Below are positions 41,947 to 49,173 of a stretch of DNA of 64,000 nt, in pieces. This stretch comes from Phycisphaerae bacterium (GTDB lineage Bacteria > Planctomycetota > Phycisphaerae > Sedimentisphaerales > Anaerobacaceae), in contig JAQTMR010000008.1 of the NCBI GenBank assembly GCA_028714255.1, positions 1 through 64,000 on the forward strand. The letters are read 5' to 3'. The notes under the pieces are model-generated. The model saw nothing but the letters and a program-made list of their open reading frames with translations, was not told the origin of the DNA and ran no database searches. Position 1 is the first letter of the stretch, and each line of letters opens with the position of its first letter. The translations under genes and the position numbers were made by a program.

Positions 41947-42396
41947 TCAATTCCGAACTGGCCGCATTTCGGGAAAGGGCGGCGTATTTTTCTCCGGCAC
42001 CTGGATTGCCCAGACATATTTACCTGTTGCGCGTGTTGCACAAGGCCTGTTCGGGTCGTCTGTAACGGTGATTTTGACGTAGTAAATACCCGCCGTCGGC
42101 GGCGTCCACTTAATTTGATTTTTGGCGGCGTCCCACGTCATGCCTTTCGGCAAGCTTATCGGTTCCAAGATATACGAGTCGCCTTCGTCATCGCAGCATA
42201 CTATATCCCAATAAAATGTCGGCCCTTGGCAGACTATTTCGTATCCTACGAGATAGAAACCAGCTATTTCGTTCGGGTCTATCTCAAATGGTACAGTGTT
42301 TACATCGACCGGCGTTCTATCGCAGGACTCGGCTACTACGAATTGTTTGCCCTGGGCAAACGAGGCCAACAATGTTAATAGTATCAACTTTTTCAT
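41947..42396 (-). CDS. Secreted Ig/cadherin-like domain protein
   Basis: 149 residues. Signal peptide (MKKLILLTLLASFAQG-K) followed by one beta-sandwich: LEPISLPKGMTWDAAKNQIK, then WTPPTAGIYYVKITVTDDPN, the classic putative-Ig/cadherin pattern abundant in Planctomycetota exported proteins. Two Cys pairs may form disulfides. An exported, host-type protein in a phage late-adjacent block may be a moron altering the cell surface. ATGA overlap with the short ORF upstream. Confidence 0.75.
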   Translation of the reverse strand: MKKLILLTLLASFAQGKQFVVAESCDRTPVDVNTVPFEIDPNEIAGFYLVGYEIVCQGPTFYWDIVCCDDEGDSYILEPISLPKGMTWDAAKNQIKWTPPTAGIYYVKITVTDDPNRPCATRATGKYVWAIQVPEKNTPPFPEMRPVRN

Positions 42397-42542
42397 AATA
42401 CAATCCTTTCTTGCAAAATGCGGCGCGGGGCGTTTGAAAAGTTACAGGTCAACCTAACTTTATTGTTAATGTTTACTGTTCCCGCGCCGCTACATAATTG
42501 TTTACATTTATTTGCCTTTATTTTCATTCCCGTTCCACTCAT
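42393..42542 (-). CDS. Small Cys-containing ORF coupled to the Ig-like gene
   Basis: 49 residues starting MSGTGMKIKANKCKQLCSGA. A GAGGAG lies nine bases before the ATG, and the stop overlaps the next gene's start (ATGA), both supporting translation. Three cysteines; function unknown. Confidence 0.55.
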   Translation of the reverse strand: MSGTGMKIKANKCKQLCSGAGTVNINNKVRLTCNFSNAPRRILQERIVL

Positions 42543-42562
42543 GCTACACAACTCCTCACGGC

Positions 42563-43060
42563 TCATTCAAGCTTTACCCCTCTTTGCGGCATACAGCTCG
42601 GCGTAGGAACAGAAGGCTTAATACTGGTATCTATTTTCTTCGCCCATTCTTTTTCCTTAAAATATTCGGGGCCGATGACTTGTTTATCTCCTTCCGACGG
42701 TATCTCCTTTAGCAACTCTAAATCCTCTTTTGCAAAGTCGCACGATTCAATCCAGCCATTGATTATTTTGCCTTCTGGAATTAACCCCTTTTTCAATCGC
42801 CGCCAGTGTCTTTTCTGCTCTGCGACAAACACCAAAAGTCTTGTATATGCGTCTTCTTTATCACTCATTTTTCTCTCCTTCATTATTTCCTCGAAGTACT
42901 TGCTGTTCTCGTCTTCGAGGTCATGGACTCTCGCCCATGCAATTTTATTTTCATTTTCCGCCTTCTTCAGCTTCGCCCGAAGCTCTCTAATTTTTCCAGT
43001 CTGTCTGTCCAACGCTCGCATATCAAATTCATTGGCTTCGACATTCTTACTGTCGCTCAT
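42563..43060 (-). CDS. Coiled-coil early phage protein
   Basis: 165 residues. A long coiled coil (about 15-68: LRAKLKKAENENKIAWARV, then DLEDENSKYFEEIMKERK) is followed by a domain MSDKEDAYTRLLVFVAEQKR...GWIESCDFAKEDLELLKE that is duplicated at 44045-44248. Start preceded by ggagataag in the end of the previous ORF. No known family. Confidence 0.6.
   Translation of the reverse strand: MSDSKNVEANEFDMRALDRQTGKIRELRAKLKKAENENKIAWARVHDLEDENSKYFEEIMKERKMSDKEDAYTRLLVFVAEQKRHWRRLKKGLIPEGKIINGWIESCDFAKEDLELLKEIPSEGDKQVIGPEYFKEKEWAKKIDTSIKPSVPTPSCMPQRGVKLE
42701..42881. repeat. Repeat A, copy 1
   Basis: 181 bases matching 44081-44261 (offset 1380) with about four mismatches. Confidence 0.85.
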
Positions 43061-43062
43061 TC

Positions 43063-43265
43063 TTATCTCCCGTCATATTCACCGGTTAACCCAATATCTA
43101 CGATTACTTTATGTTTGTATTTCTGGCGTGAATTGCGGCGGTTGCTTGAGCGTTTTTATATTGCTCGTTACGCCAACCACAATCTTCGCATTCGGCGGTT
43201 GCGTGTACAACACCAAAGCTGCGTTTTATTCTTGTGGCGCTTTCAAGGAAACTCTTTTTACTCAT
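43063..43265 (-). CDS. Small zinc-knuckle phage protein with apparent 1-base frameshift
   Basis: From ATG 43265 the zero frame gives 53 residues (MSKKSFLESATRIKRSFGVV, then ECEDCGWRNEQYKNAQATAA) and stops at 43104. The -2/+1 frame continues with KYKHKVIVDIGLTGEYDGR to a stop at 43063 that overlaps the SD of the next gene. Together they read as one small ECxxCGW family protein, so a single base appears to be missing near 43115-43120. Either a true mutation or a sequencing error. Confidence 0.55.
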
Positions 43266-43267
43266 TC

Positions 43268-43351
43268 TTATCTCCTTCCGGCGTATTTTGTTTCACTAAA
43301 TTCAATGATTTCCCTTTCTTGATTCTTTTTGTTAACATCTTCGCGATTCAT
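43268..43351 (-). CDS. Very short ORF before the zinc-knuckle gene
   Basis: 27 residues (MNREDVNKKNQEREIIEFSE and on). Its end supplies the SD (ggaaggagata) for the next gene. May be a translated leader; its 3' part is the repeat B also found at 44254-44318. Confidence 0.35.
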   Translation of the reverse strand: MNREDVNKKNQEREIIEFSETKYAGRR

Positions 43352-43353
43352 TC

Positions 43354-44058
43354 CTAAGAAACGAACCCTCTACATGCCTTGACTGCAATTTCTGATAATT
43401 GCAGTATTTCTTTTGCTGGTTTTTGCATTACAACCGCACTGTGAACTTCCTCGACAGTTTTAGCCATATCAATCATTTGCTCGAAATAACTCCGACGACA
43501 ATTTTTCTCCAACCAAAGCATATCGAAAGCAATGGAATGTATGGTTTGTTCTGGAAGAATATTTAGTCTGGGCATTTTCTTTTCCGTCAAACCTGTCCCG
43601 TATGGCTCTAGTAGCCCCCAAAAATCAGGTAACTCATCGGGCTTACATACCCCCTTTTCCGCAACTACCCAATGAGCAGTACCACAAGGCTCAATACGCG
43701 CCTTTGCGTGGCGAGAATCCTTATCGCCAAAAGTGCTAAGGAAGTCGCTGCGAGAAATCTTGGTTTCAAAAACACAAACGTACCATCTGTCAATATCGCC
43801 GTGTATTACATATTCCCATCTATCATCGCCCTCAAATTTTTCGTAATCATTTTTAAGCCTACTCGACATAGATTGGGTTTCAAGTCCCGAATATTTTGCA
43901 TACCTTTCGTGATATATAGATTGCATACCCGCTAATGCAACTAAGTCGGCAATGTAACCAACAGAACCACACTCAGGCAGAATACACGACTTAAACGCTC
44001 GATTACTTATCCAGCGAGTTGCTAAATGGGTCAGTTCAATATGTCTATCGCTTGGCAT
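43354..44058 (-). CDS. Putative PD-(D/E)XK (MmcB/VRR-like) nuclease
   Basis: 234 residues. The order SVGYIADLVALAGMQ - RWYVCVFETKISRSDFLS - GTAHWVVAEKGVCKPDELP fits a PD-(D/E)XK fold: Asp in IADLV, Glu-x-Lys in FETK, and a following basic helix. The WVVAEKG...PDELP strand is common in MmcB-like DNA-repair nucleases. The N-terminal ~25 residues (THLATRWISN) also match that family. Probable DNA processing enzyme in phage replication or recombination. Confidence 0.65.
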   Translation of the reverse strand: MPSDRHIELTHLATRWISNRAFKSCILPECGSVGYIADLVALAGMQSIYHERYAKYSGLETQSMSSRLKNDYEKFEGDDRWEYVIHGDIDRWYVCVFETKISRSDFLSTFGDKDSRHAKARIEPCGTAHWVVAEKGVCKPDELPDFWGLLEPYGTGLTEKKMPRLNILPEQTIHSIAFDMLWLEKNCRRSYFEQMIDMAKTVEEVHSAVVMQKPAKEILQLSEIAVKACRGFVS

Positions 44059-44248
44059 TCCTGCTTCTCTCCTTCCGGTTTATCTCCTTTAGCAACTCTA
44101 AATCCTCTTTTGCAAAGTCGCACGATTCAATCCAGCCGTCGATTATTTTGTCTTCTGGAATTAACCCCTTTTTCAATCGCCGCCAGTGTCTTTTCTGCTC
44201 TGCGACAAACACCAAAAGTCTTGTATATGCGTCCTCTTTATCACTCAT
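44045..44248 (-). CDS. Truncated duplicate of the coiled-coil protein domain
   Basis: 67 residues nearly identical to residues 65-120 of the 42563-43060 product (MSDKEDAYTRLLVFVAEQKR), then ending in an unrelated tail NRKERSRNAKR. It arises from repeat A (44081-44261). It keeps an SD (ggaaggaga) and an ATG, so it could be expressed as a separate small protein overlapping the nuclease start by 14 bases. Confidence 0.5.
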   Translation of the reverse strand: MSDKEDAYTRLLVFVAEQKRHWRRLKKGLIPEDKIIDGWIESCDFAKEDLELLKEINRKERSRNAKR

Positions 44249-44318
44249 TTTTCTCTCCTTCCGGCGTATTTTGTTTCACTAAATTCAATGATTTCCCTTT
44301 CTTGATTCTTTTTGTTAA
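44081..44318. repeat. Chimeric duplication (repeat A joined to repeat B)
   Basis: 44081-44261 repeats 42701-42881, and 44254-44318 repeats 43271-43335 exactly (65 bases, offset 983). The two join at tctccttc, the complement of a Shine-Dalgarno sequence present at both parent sites; 42882-43270 is absent from this copy. Confidence 0.85.
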
Positions 44319-44614
44319 TTGTTCATCAATGGACTATCAATCTTGTGGGTTATATAGCGTCTATAATTCCCATTATTAAAGTCTTCCATCTCCATGATTC
44401 TGTCCAGCCTGCGACATATATATTCCCCATCGTCTCTGGCATATGAATATGACCAATGTCTATCGAAACAGTCACAGCAATACCAACATGTCACGCTGTC
44501 GCCCGTATCGGAGGATAATGAAGAAATAGTTTCGCCGCACACGAAAACGTGACCGCATTCGATGCACGGCTTCCACTCCTCGCCAGTCGCAGTAACTTGA
44601 GAAAATATTTTCAT
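44315..44614 (-). CDS. Cys-rich small protein
   Basis: 99 residues with CIECGHVFVCGE and CWYCCDCFDRHW, two close Cys clusters suggesting a zinc-binding treble or ribbon. Starts inside the stop of the preceding gene (4-base overlap at 44611-44614). Unknown function in the early operon. Confidence 0.6.
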   Translation of the reverse strand: MKIFSQVTATGEEWKPCIECGHVFVCGETISSLSSDTGDSVTCWYCCDCFDRHWSYSYARDDGEYICRRLDRIMEMEDFNNGNYRRYITHKIDSPLMNN

Positions 44615-45129
44615 TCCTGATTGCCCAGTTTTTGCATTAAAGGTAAAAATTCGTTATTAATTACATCGTCAAGTTCTCTCTGTCTTCTGCCGGGGTCCTC
44701 AAACTCCTCTTTAAGCCTTGCTTCCCTTCTGGCTCGTTCGGCTGGCTCCCTATCTAATACTGCCTGTGAGGCCGGGTTCGTCGCCGTGCCTTTCACCTTG
44801 TTTTTAAACGGCAAGTCCCAGTTTTCGATAATTAAGTCCCAGTTGATTTCATCCGGCTTCGCATCAGCTAATCCGACCCGCATTATTTCCGTGAATTGCT
44901 TTTGTATGTGCGGATGAACCAAAGCCTTTGGCCCTGACCCCGCCAAAATCATATTTACCGGGTAGGTATTTTGCAACCAATCGTGGACGGCGCAGTTTAC
45001 GCACAGACCTTTGGGCTTTTTGGACCTGCGAAGCATTTTCGCTTTTGAATTTTGCGGCCCCGCTACTTTTACAGGAGTTCCGCACCGTTCGCAGTGGGCC
45101 ATGTTATTGATTTCAAACAAATCACTCAT
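44611..45129 (-). CDS. Zinc-ribbon protein of the early operon
   Basis: 172 residues. N-terminal CERCGTPVKVAGPQNS...CVNCAVHDWLQNTYPVN ribbon (about 13-50), a central helical segment, and a charged C-terminus (RRQRELDDVINNEFLPLMQK). The Cys-His-Trp spacing CAVHDW recalls small phage zinc proteins. Four-base overlaps on both sides indicate translational coupling. Confidence 0.6.
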   Translation of the reverse strand: MSDLFEINNMAHCERCGTPVKVAGPQNSKAKMLRRSKKPKGLCVNCAVHDWLQNTYPVNMILAGSGPKALVHPHIQKQFTEIMRVGLADAKPDEINWDLIIENWDLPFKNKVKGTATNPASQAVLDREPAERARREARLKEEFEDPGRRQRELDDVINNEFLPLMQKLGNQE

Positions 45130-45132
45130 CTT

Positions 45133-45465
45133 TCACCTATTCTGTCTCCTGTGTTCTGTGTCCTGTTTCTTTGCCTGATAATCAGACCACAAATCCTCTG
45201 CGAACTGTGCCTCTGCCTTCGTGAACCGGCGGCTCGAATCGGCTAACCGCTCGGCTATTTTCACGTCTGTCGATAGTACAATCGCTTTAATCTCGCCGAG
45301 CAGTGCAATCAGTTTGCGCTTAAGTTCTTCTGTTTCCGCCCTGCTTACGAATCCTTCGGGTGTATTCTCATCCATCGTCCCTCGTCTCTCATCCCTCGCT
45401 GCTGCGAATAACGGCAGCGTTTTCCGCTCCAGCCTCTTTTCGATTTCCTTAATCGCAGTAGTCAT
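45133..45465 (-). CDS. Helical hypothetical protein
   Basis: 110 residues, nearly all helix with heptad-like pattern (EELKRKLIALLGEIKAIVLS). No Cys, no TM. Overlaps the end of the preceding zinc-ribbon gene by 17 bases. Function unknown. Confidence 0.5.
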   Translation of the reverse strand: MTTAIKEIEKRLERKTLPLFAAARDERRGTMDENTPEGFVSRAETEELKRKLIALLGEIKAIVLSTDVKIAERLADSSRRFTKAEAQFAEDLWSDYQAKKQDTEHRRQNR

Positions 45466-45661
45466 TATTTACCTTCAATATTTTAATTTCCTCTATCAAG
45501 AAGCTGCGGCATTTCGGACACCTGTCAGGTCTAACCCTGCCGAATCCGGCTCCGCAATCGTGGCATTCGAATTCGATGGCCACTGCTTCTTCTTTAAGTT
45601 TTTTTATCTGCTCTTTGATGTCCTTATCTGCCGGCAGCACTATCTTCTCTTCCGGCCTCAC
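45449..45661 (-). CDS. Short zinc-ribbon protein
   Basis: 70 residues. CHDCGAGFGRVRPDRCPKCRSFLIEE... gives a rubredoxin-like CxxC...CxxC pair (about 32-52), preceded by a short helix (KEQIKKLKEEAVAIEFE). Starts with a 4-base overlap with the AP2 gene end. Confidence 0.6.
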   Translation of the reverse strand: MRPEEKIVLPADKDIKEQIKKLKEEAVAIEFECHDCGAGFGRVRPDRCPKCRSFLIEEIKILKVNNDYCD

Positions 45662-46086
45662 GGAAAATTTCTTTTGGGCAGTCCCCTCTTCTCCAGCTCG
45701 GCATCCACTGCCTTCGCCGCTTCTGTTTCATCTTGGAACTCTCCAAACCTGTGAAAGGTGGAAGGTGTTGGGTGAAAGCCTGTTCTCCATTTTTTTGTTT
45801 TTGCATTCCAACTGACACCGTAGAAATGTGATTTTAGGCCCTTTTTGATTTTCTCTGGCGAGGATTTCCTCTGTTTATCACCTGTTGTTTCCGGCAAAAC
45901 ACTGGGGACGTCTTTTATCGTCGGCATATCTATTGCTGCAAAACCCGTTACGTTGCTTCCGTTTATTTCGGCAGTGTATGATTGCCCTGTTTCGAGGTTC
46001 AGCAGTACCGCCGCTTTGATTAGTTTCGTGATTTTGAAGATACCGCCTTTGCCGTCGGTTAAAAATACTGGTTTCTTTTTATCCAT
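45658..46086 (-). CDS. AP2-domain DNA-binding protein
   Basis: 142 residues. The C-terminal ~55 residues read KSHFYGVSWNAKTKKWRTGF, then HRFGEFQDETEAAKAVDAEL and KRG, the three-strand plus helix pattern of AP2/ERF DNA-binding domains known from plants and from phage HNH-AP2 homing nucleases. There is no HNH motif here. The N-terminal ~55 residues form a small beta domain (VFLTDGKGGIFKITKLIKAA). Likely a sequence-specific DNA binder. Confidence 0.75.
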   Translation of the reverse strand: MDKKKPVFLTDGKGGIFKITKLIKAAVLLNLETGQSYTAEINGSNVTGFAAIDMPTIKDVPSVLPETTGDKQRKSSPEKIKKGLKSHFYGVSWNAKTKKWRTGFHPTPSTFHRFGEFQDETEAAKAVDAELEKRGLPKRNFP

Positions 46087-46124
46087 TTTGCGTTCCCGCC
46101 TTTCTGAAAAACTATGTTATCTTT

Positions 46125-46496
46125 TCAAATTTCCAATTCATTATTCCGCAAACATCTCGTGCATTTCGAGCGTCGTCGCTTTTTCAGCAAGGCTGCAGAC
46201 GCTGTTAATTTCACTTTGGTTAGTTGCCATTGATATATGTCCCATTTCCTGTTATCCACCAACTCGATTAAAAACGAAATATGGCTGATGTCGCTTCTGC
46301 TGTAGTCACTCGACACTACGATGCTCGGATTACATTCACCGTGTCCGCAGCAATGCCCAAGTGTCTGGATATGATGTCCCCATAGCCCTTTTAAGACCTC
46401 AACGCAGCACTTATCCGCGCTAATAGTCCGATTCTTTTTACCGGGGTCTATATCGTCAGGTAGTTCCAAAACAACCTGCTCACCTTTTTGACACAT
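46125..46496 (-). CDS. Cys/His-rich phage protein
   Basis: 123 residues with CCVEVLKGLWGHHIQTLGHC followed by CGHGECNPSIVVS, a dense Cys/His patch (about 30-60) that could coordinate zinc or iron. The C-terminus is basic (KKRRRSKCTRCLRNNELEI). Overlaps the start of its upstream neighbour by 17 bases. No function assigned. Confidence 0.55.
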   Translation of the reverse strand: MCQKGEQVVLELPDDIDPGKKNRTISADKCCVEVLKGLWGHHIQTLGHCCGHGECNPSIVVSSDYSRSDISHISFLIELVDNRKWDIYQWQLTKVKLTASAALLKKRRRSKCTRCLRNNELEI

Positions 46497-46899
46497 CCTT
46501 CACCTCATTTAATTCGTCTCTTGTTTCTCGTGACCCGGGGCCCGGGCGACTGGTCACGGTTTCCCCATTGAGCATTTTCAAAATCTCTTCCGCTTCGCCG
46601 ACGAGGTCGGTGATTTTAGCTTTGCCGTTTTCCTCCGCCGCTTTTGCGCTACTGACAAACCGCTCGCAGAATCCTCGAGCTTTATCTGCGATTCTGACAT
46701 GTTCTATAAACTCCTTAGCCTCCGCGTCGCCAAGCTTTTCTATTCGCTGATAGCAAGCCTTCACCTCTGTTCGCAGGGCCAACAGTTCCACTGGTTTCCG
46801 CATGACATTTCTAATCGCACATGTCACATACCCTATTGCAAATCCAATCCCGATCCACATCACCGCAACCAAAACAAAACTCAAATCAAAATCTTTCAT
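46480..46899 (-). CDS. Membrane-anchored helical protein
   Basis: 139 residues: one TM helix near the N-terminus (VLVAVMWIGIGFAIGYVTCA, about 10-30) and a long charged helical region. Could be an i-spanin or a membrane-tethered early protein; no decisive motif. Ends ELNEVKDVSKR. Confidence 0.5.
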   Translation of the reverse strand: MKDFDLSFVLVAVMWIGIGFAIGYVTCAIRNVMRKPVELLALRTEVKACYQRIEKLGDAEAKEFIEHVRIADKARGFCERFVSSAKAAEENGKAKITDLVGEAEEILKMLNGETVTSRPGPGSRETRDELNEVKDVSKR

Positions 46900-46926
46900 A
46901 TCTCACCTGTTTCTAAATTCTAAATT

Positions 46927-47133
46927 CTAAAATCTGAAATCTGAATTTCCCGTTTTCTTTGTTACCGCCAACGCAATAATTGAAATAACTGTTACCGCAC
47001 AAAAACTGACCAGATAGACAATCCCGCCGACCTTTATCCAGGCCGGCGGCTCAAACTCTTTCGTGCCCTGTTCTCGGGCGTGCCTTCCCGGCAAGCAAAG
47101 AGTGGGCCGCCCTGCCAACACTACGGTGCACAT
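46927..47133 (-). CDS. Small single-TM protein, start uncertain
   Basis: About 68 residues if ATG 47133 is used; only the C-terminal half (FEPPAWIKVGGIVYLVSFCA and the following hydrophobic segment) looks coding and forms one TM helix. A longer frame exists upstream but runs into repeat-rich DNA. Confidence 0.4.
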   Translation of the reverse strand: MCTVVLAGRPTLCLPGRHAREQGTKEFEPPAWIKVGGIVYLVSFCAVTVISIIALAVTKKTGNSDFRF

Positions 47134-47625
47134 TCCCACTATCCGTTTCCCCACTGGACGGACACGCGTTTTTCTGCGCAAAATTCACTTTTTGCGCGCC
47201 ATCGTGAACCGCGGGAGTCCGCCCTCCTTGGGAAGGACCCAAATCGTTCTGTTTCGATGCGCGCGCTCCATTTTTGACCCTCAAGAAAATCCTCGTTTCT
47301 GCTTTAAAAACAAAGGTTCTATGTCCCCACGTTTTTAGCTCAAAAACGCAGATTCGTACAAAAAAGCGGACATTGTGATACGGCCTTTTTCCCAAATCCT
47401 CGTTTTTGAACGAATATAAGGGGTAACCGGACAAACCCATGTCCGCCTCATTTTTGAGCAAATAATTCCATATTGTGCAACTAAATCTCATTATTGAGTT
47501 AAAAACGCTGTTTTCAAACAGCCGTTTAAATGTCCTGTCCCGCTTTTTTTCGAATTCCGACTGCCTTTTGTTAATCATTTAACACACCACAAATAAAAGA
47601 GTTAGCCACTGCCCTAAATAGATAC
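47134..47625. other. Gene-free repeat-rich interval next to a recombinase gene
   Basis: No convincing gene. Five degenerate copies of a motif close to cctcgtttttgagc occur at 47291, 47326, 47398, 47446 and 47486, interleaved with four atgtcc-type motifs (47321, 47367 inverted, 47439, 47530). One short perfect hairpin is cgttttt-agctc-aaaaacg (47330-47348). Borders the 3' end of the recombinase gene at 47626. Confidence 0.5.
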
Positions 47626-48333
47626 TCAAGAAAACTCCATAAAACCTTTAGTATGCCTTTGAAATAGAGAAGTCCGCGAACTGAAATCGCGGTCGGTTTT
47701 ATTTGCTTTTTCAAGCAAATTATCATTAAGCATATGAGTGTATATCTCAGTCATCCTGATATCAGAGTGCCCAAGTTGCGATTGAACATCCCGGGTAGTC
47801 ATCCCACTCGCCAGCGCGTTAGTCGCATACGTATGACGCAGCATGTGAGGTTTGACCCTCTTCTCAATTCCTGCCTTCTCACCCGCGGTTCTTATCAAGT
47901 AATATAAGCCTGCAGTGGTGTATTGTCTTTTCTGCTGGCTGAAAAAAACCGGCTGGTTTATATCTTGTCTTCTTATATGTCTTGGCAGTGTTTTGGGCCT
48001 GATGTTTTTTATGTAACTTACCAAGGTGTTCGCCAGCCGCTTTGATATTGCCACATCCCGATCCTTATCGTTTTTGCTTACGAACACAGAAATCGCGGGC
48101 TTATGCAAAACGATCGGGGTATCCATAACTCGCAAAGCGCACACTTCGCATTCTCGCAAACCTGTGTTGATCATCAAATCGCAAATCATCTTTCTCCTTT
48201 TACCCCTGAGCGAATCTGCGTTATCTGCCGTGACATAATCCCTAAACGCTTCAAAGTCCTCACCATAGAGAATTTTGCTCAATCCTATGTTATGCCGGCG
48301 TTTGACTTTGCCTCTTTTTCGCATCCACCTCAT
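47626..48333 (-). CDS. Second tyrosine recombinase
   Basis: 235 residues, essentially only the catalytic domain: Arg60 (TGLRECEV), a Lys at 87-90 (SKNDK), His163 and Arg166 (HMLRH), His189 (QLGHSD) and Tyr198 (EIYTH). The SAM-like N-terminal arm domain is reduced to ~35 residues. Full active site, so probably functional. May resolve multimers, invert a segment or be an alternative integrase. Translationally coupled to the small ORF upstream (TAATG). Confidence 0.85.
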   Translation of the reverse strand: MRWMRKRGKVKRRHNIGLSKILYGEDFEAFRDYVTADNADSLRGKRRKMICDLMINTGLRECEVCALRVMDTPIVLHKPAISVFVSKNDKDRDVAISKRLANTLVSYIKNIRPKTLPRHIRRQDINQPVFFSQQKRQYTTAGLYYLIRTAGEKAGIEKRVKPHMLRHTYATNALASGMTTRDVQSQLGHSDIRMTEIYTHMLNDNLLEKANKTDRDFSSRTSLFQRHTKGFMEFS

Positions 48334-48410
48334 TACTGTGTCCCTTCGAGCTTTTCCTGAACTGGCTCTATAGTTATTGCAACGGACTCCTCGTCCTTCT
48401 TTTTCGCCAT
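48333..48410 (-). CDS. Short ORF coupled to the recombinase gene
   Basis: 25 residues (MAKKKDEESVAITIEPVQEK and on). Its TAA overlaps the recombinase ATG as TAATG, a typical coupling junction. Lies between the membrane protein gene and the recombinase. Confidence 0.45.
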   Translation of the reverse strand: MAKKKDEESVAITIEPVQEKLEGTQ

Positions 48411-48414
48411 AATT

Positions 48415-48804
48415 TCATCCTTTCTTGTCTGCATCGACTCTTAATCTCTGTTTCGCTTTTTTATGATACTGCACACCCGCTATGAGACCGCGGAGCTTCG
48501 TGTTTTCCTCAAGCAGAATTGACAACTGCTTATTGGCAACCTTTGTTGCATCCGCAATCGCCTGTTCGATTTGTTCGTTATGAACCCTACGGAGTGTTTT
48601 CCAGTAGAAAATGCCGAAGAACGCCAAACCCCAGAAAACTCCAAACAGGAATGCCTGAACATACTCACCCTTCCAGATATTGTACCCGCACCACCATGCG
48701 TTGCTTATCAGCCACAGCAAAAACCCCTGCCACTTACCTCGGGCGTTTAAGATTACTCCCGCCAGAGCAACCACAGCCATTAATACATTCAGTCCGTTAA
48801 TCAT
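48415..48804 (-). CDS. Small phage membrane protein
   Basis: 129 residues. Three hydrophobic helices in the first 70 residues with the pattern NARGKWQGFLLWLISNAWWC, reminiscent of small PnuC-like or phage inner-membrane proteins, followed by a coiled-coil tail (QLSILLEENTKLRGLIAGV). Function unknown; a PnuC-type transporter role is not supported because only a fragment of that fold is present. Confidence 0.6.
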   Translation of the reverse strand: MINGLNVLMAVVALAGVILNARGKWQGFLLWLISNAWWCGYNIWKGEYVQAFLFGVFWGLAFFGIFYWKTLRRVHNEQIEQAIADATKVANKQLSILLEENTKLRGLIAGVQYHKKAKQRLRVDADKKG

Positions 48805-48820
48805 TTTTATCCCCTTGCCA

Positions 48821-49078
48821 TCATTGCCATGGCGAACCGAAATATTCCGGCTTTTCTAATCTGAAAGTTATTGGTGAACCAATTCCTTCGGCCTGCTTAC
48901 CCATCATCAACGTAAATCTTAGAATCTTACCTGTGGTTTTGGTAATTGGTTCCAATGCTTCAAATGCAGCAACAGCAATACCACCAGCTTTTTTATGTAT
49001 CTCCGGCGAGTCTGTAACATAGGCTTCATCATCAGGTTCTGCTTGAGACAATAATTTTGCCAAATCCTTAACTTTCAT
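48821..49078 (-). CDS. Hypothetical protein of the early operon
   Basis: 85 residues, begins MKVKDLAKLLSQAEPDDEAY, a pattern common to small phage proteins (a helix followed by a beta strand). Soluble, no Cys. Function unknown. Confidence 0.5.
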   Translation of the reverse strand: MKVKDLAKLLSQAEPDDEAYVTDSPEIHKKAGGIAVAAFEALEPITKTTGKILRFTLMMGKQAEGIGSPITFRLEKPEYFGSPWQ

Positions 49079-49173
49079 TTTTCCACCTTTCGCTTGTCAA
49101 CATCACAAAAAGGAACATCATTGAGATACCTGGCCAGGTCTGCAGCTTTCACCGCCGGCACCCGGATTACGCC

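Noticed and set aside
47330-47348. Terminator of the recombinase region
   Set aside because: The 7-bp stem is AT-rich and lacks a T-run; kept only as part of the repeat interval.
47051-47578. 175-codon minus-strand frame
   Set aside because: Covers a repeat-rich interval with degenerate motifs, has no SD, and its translation is not protein-like; treated as non-coding.
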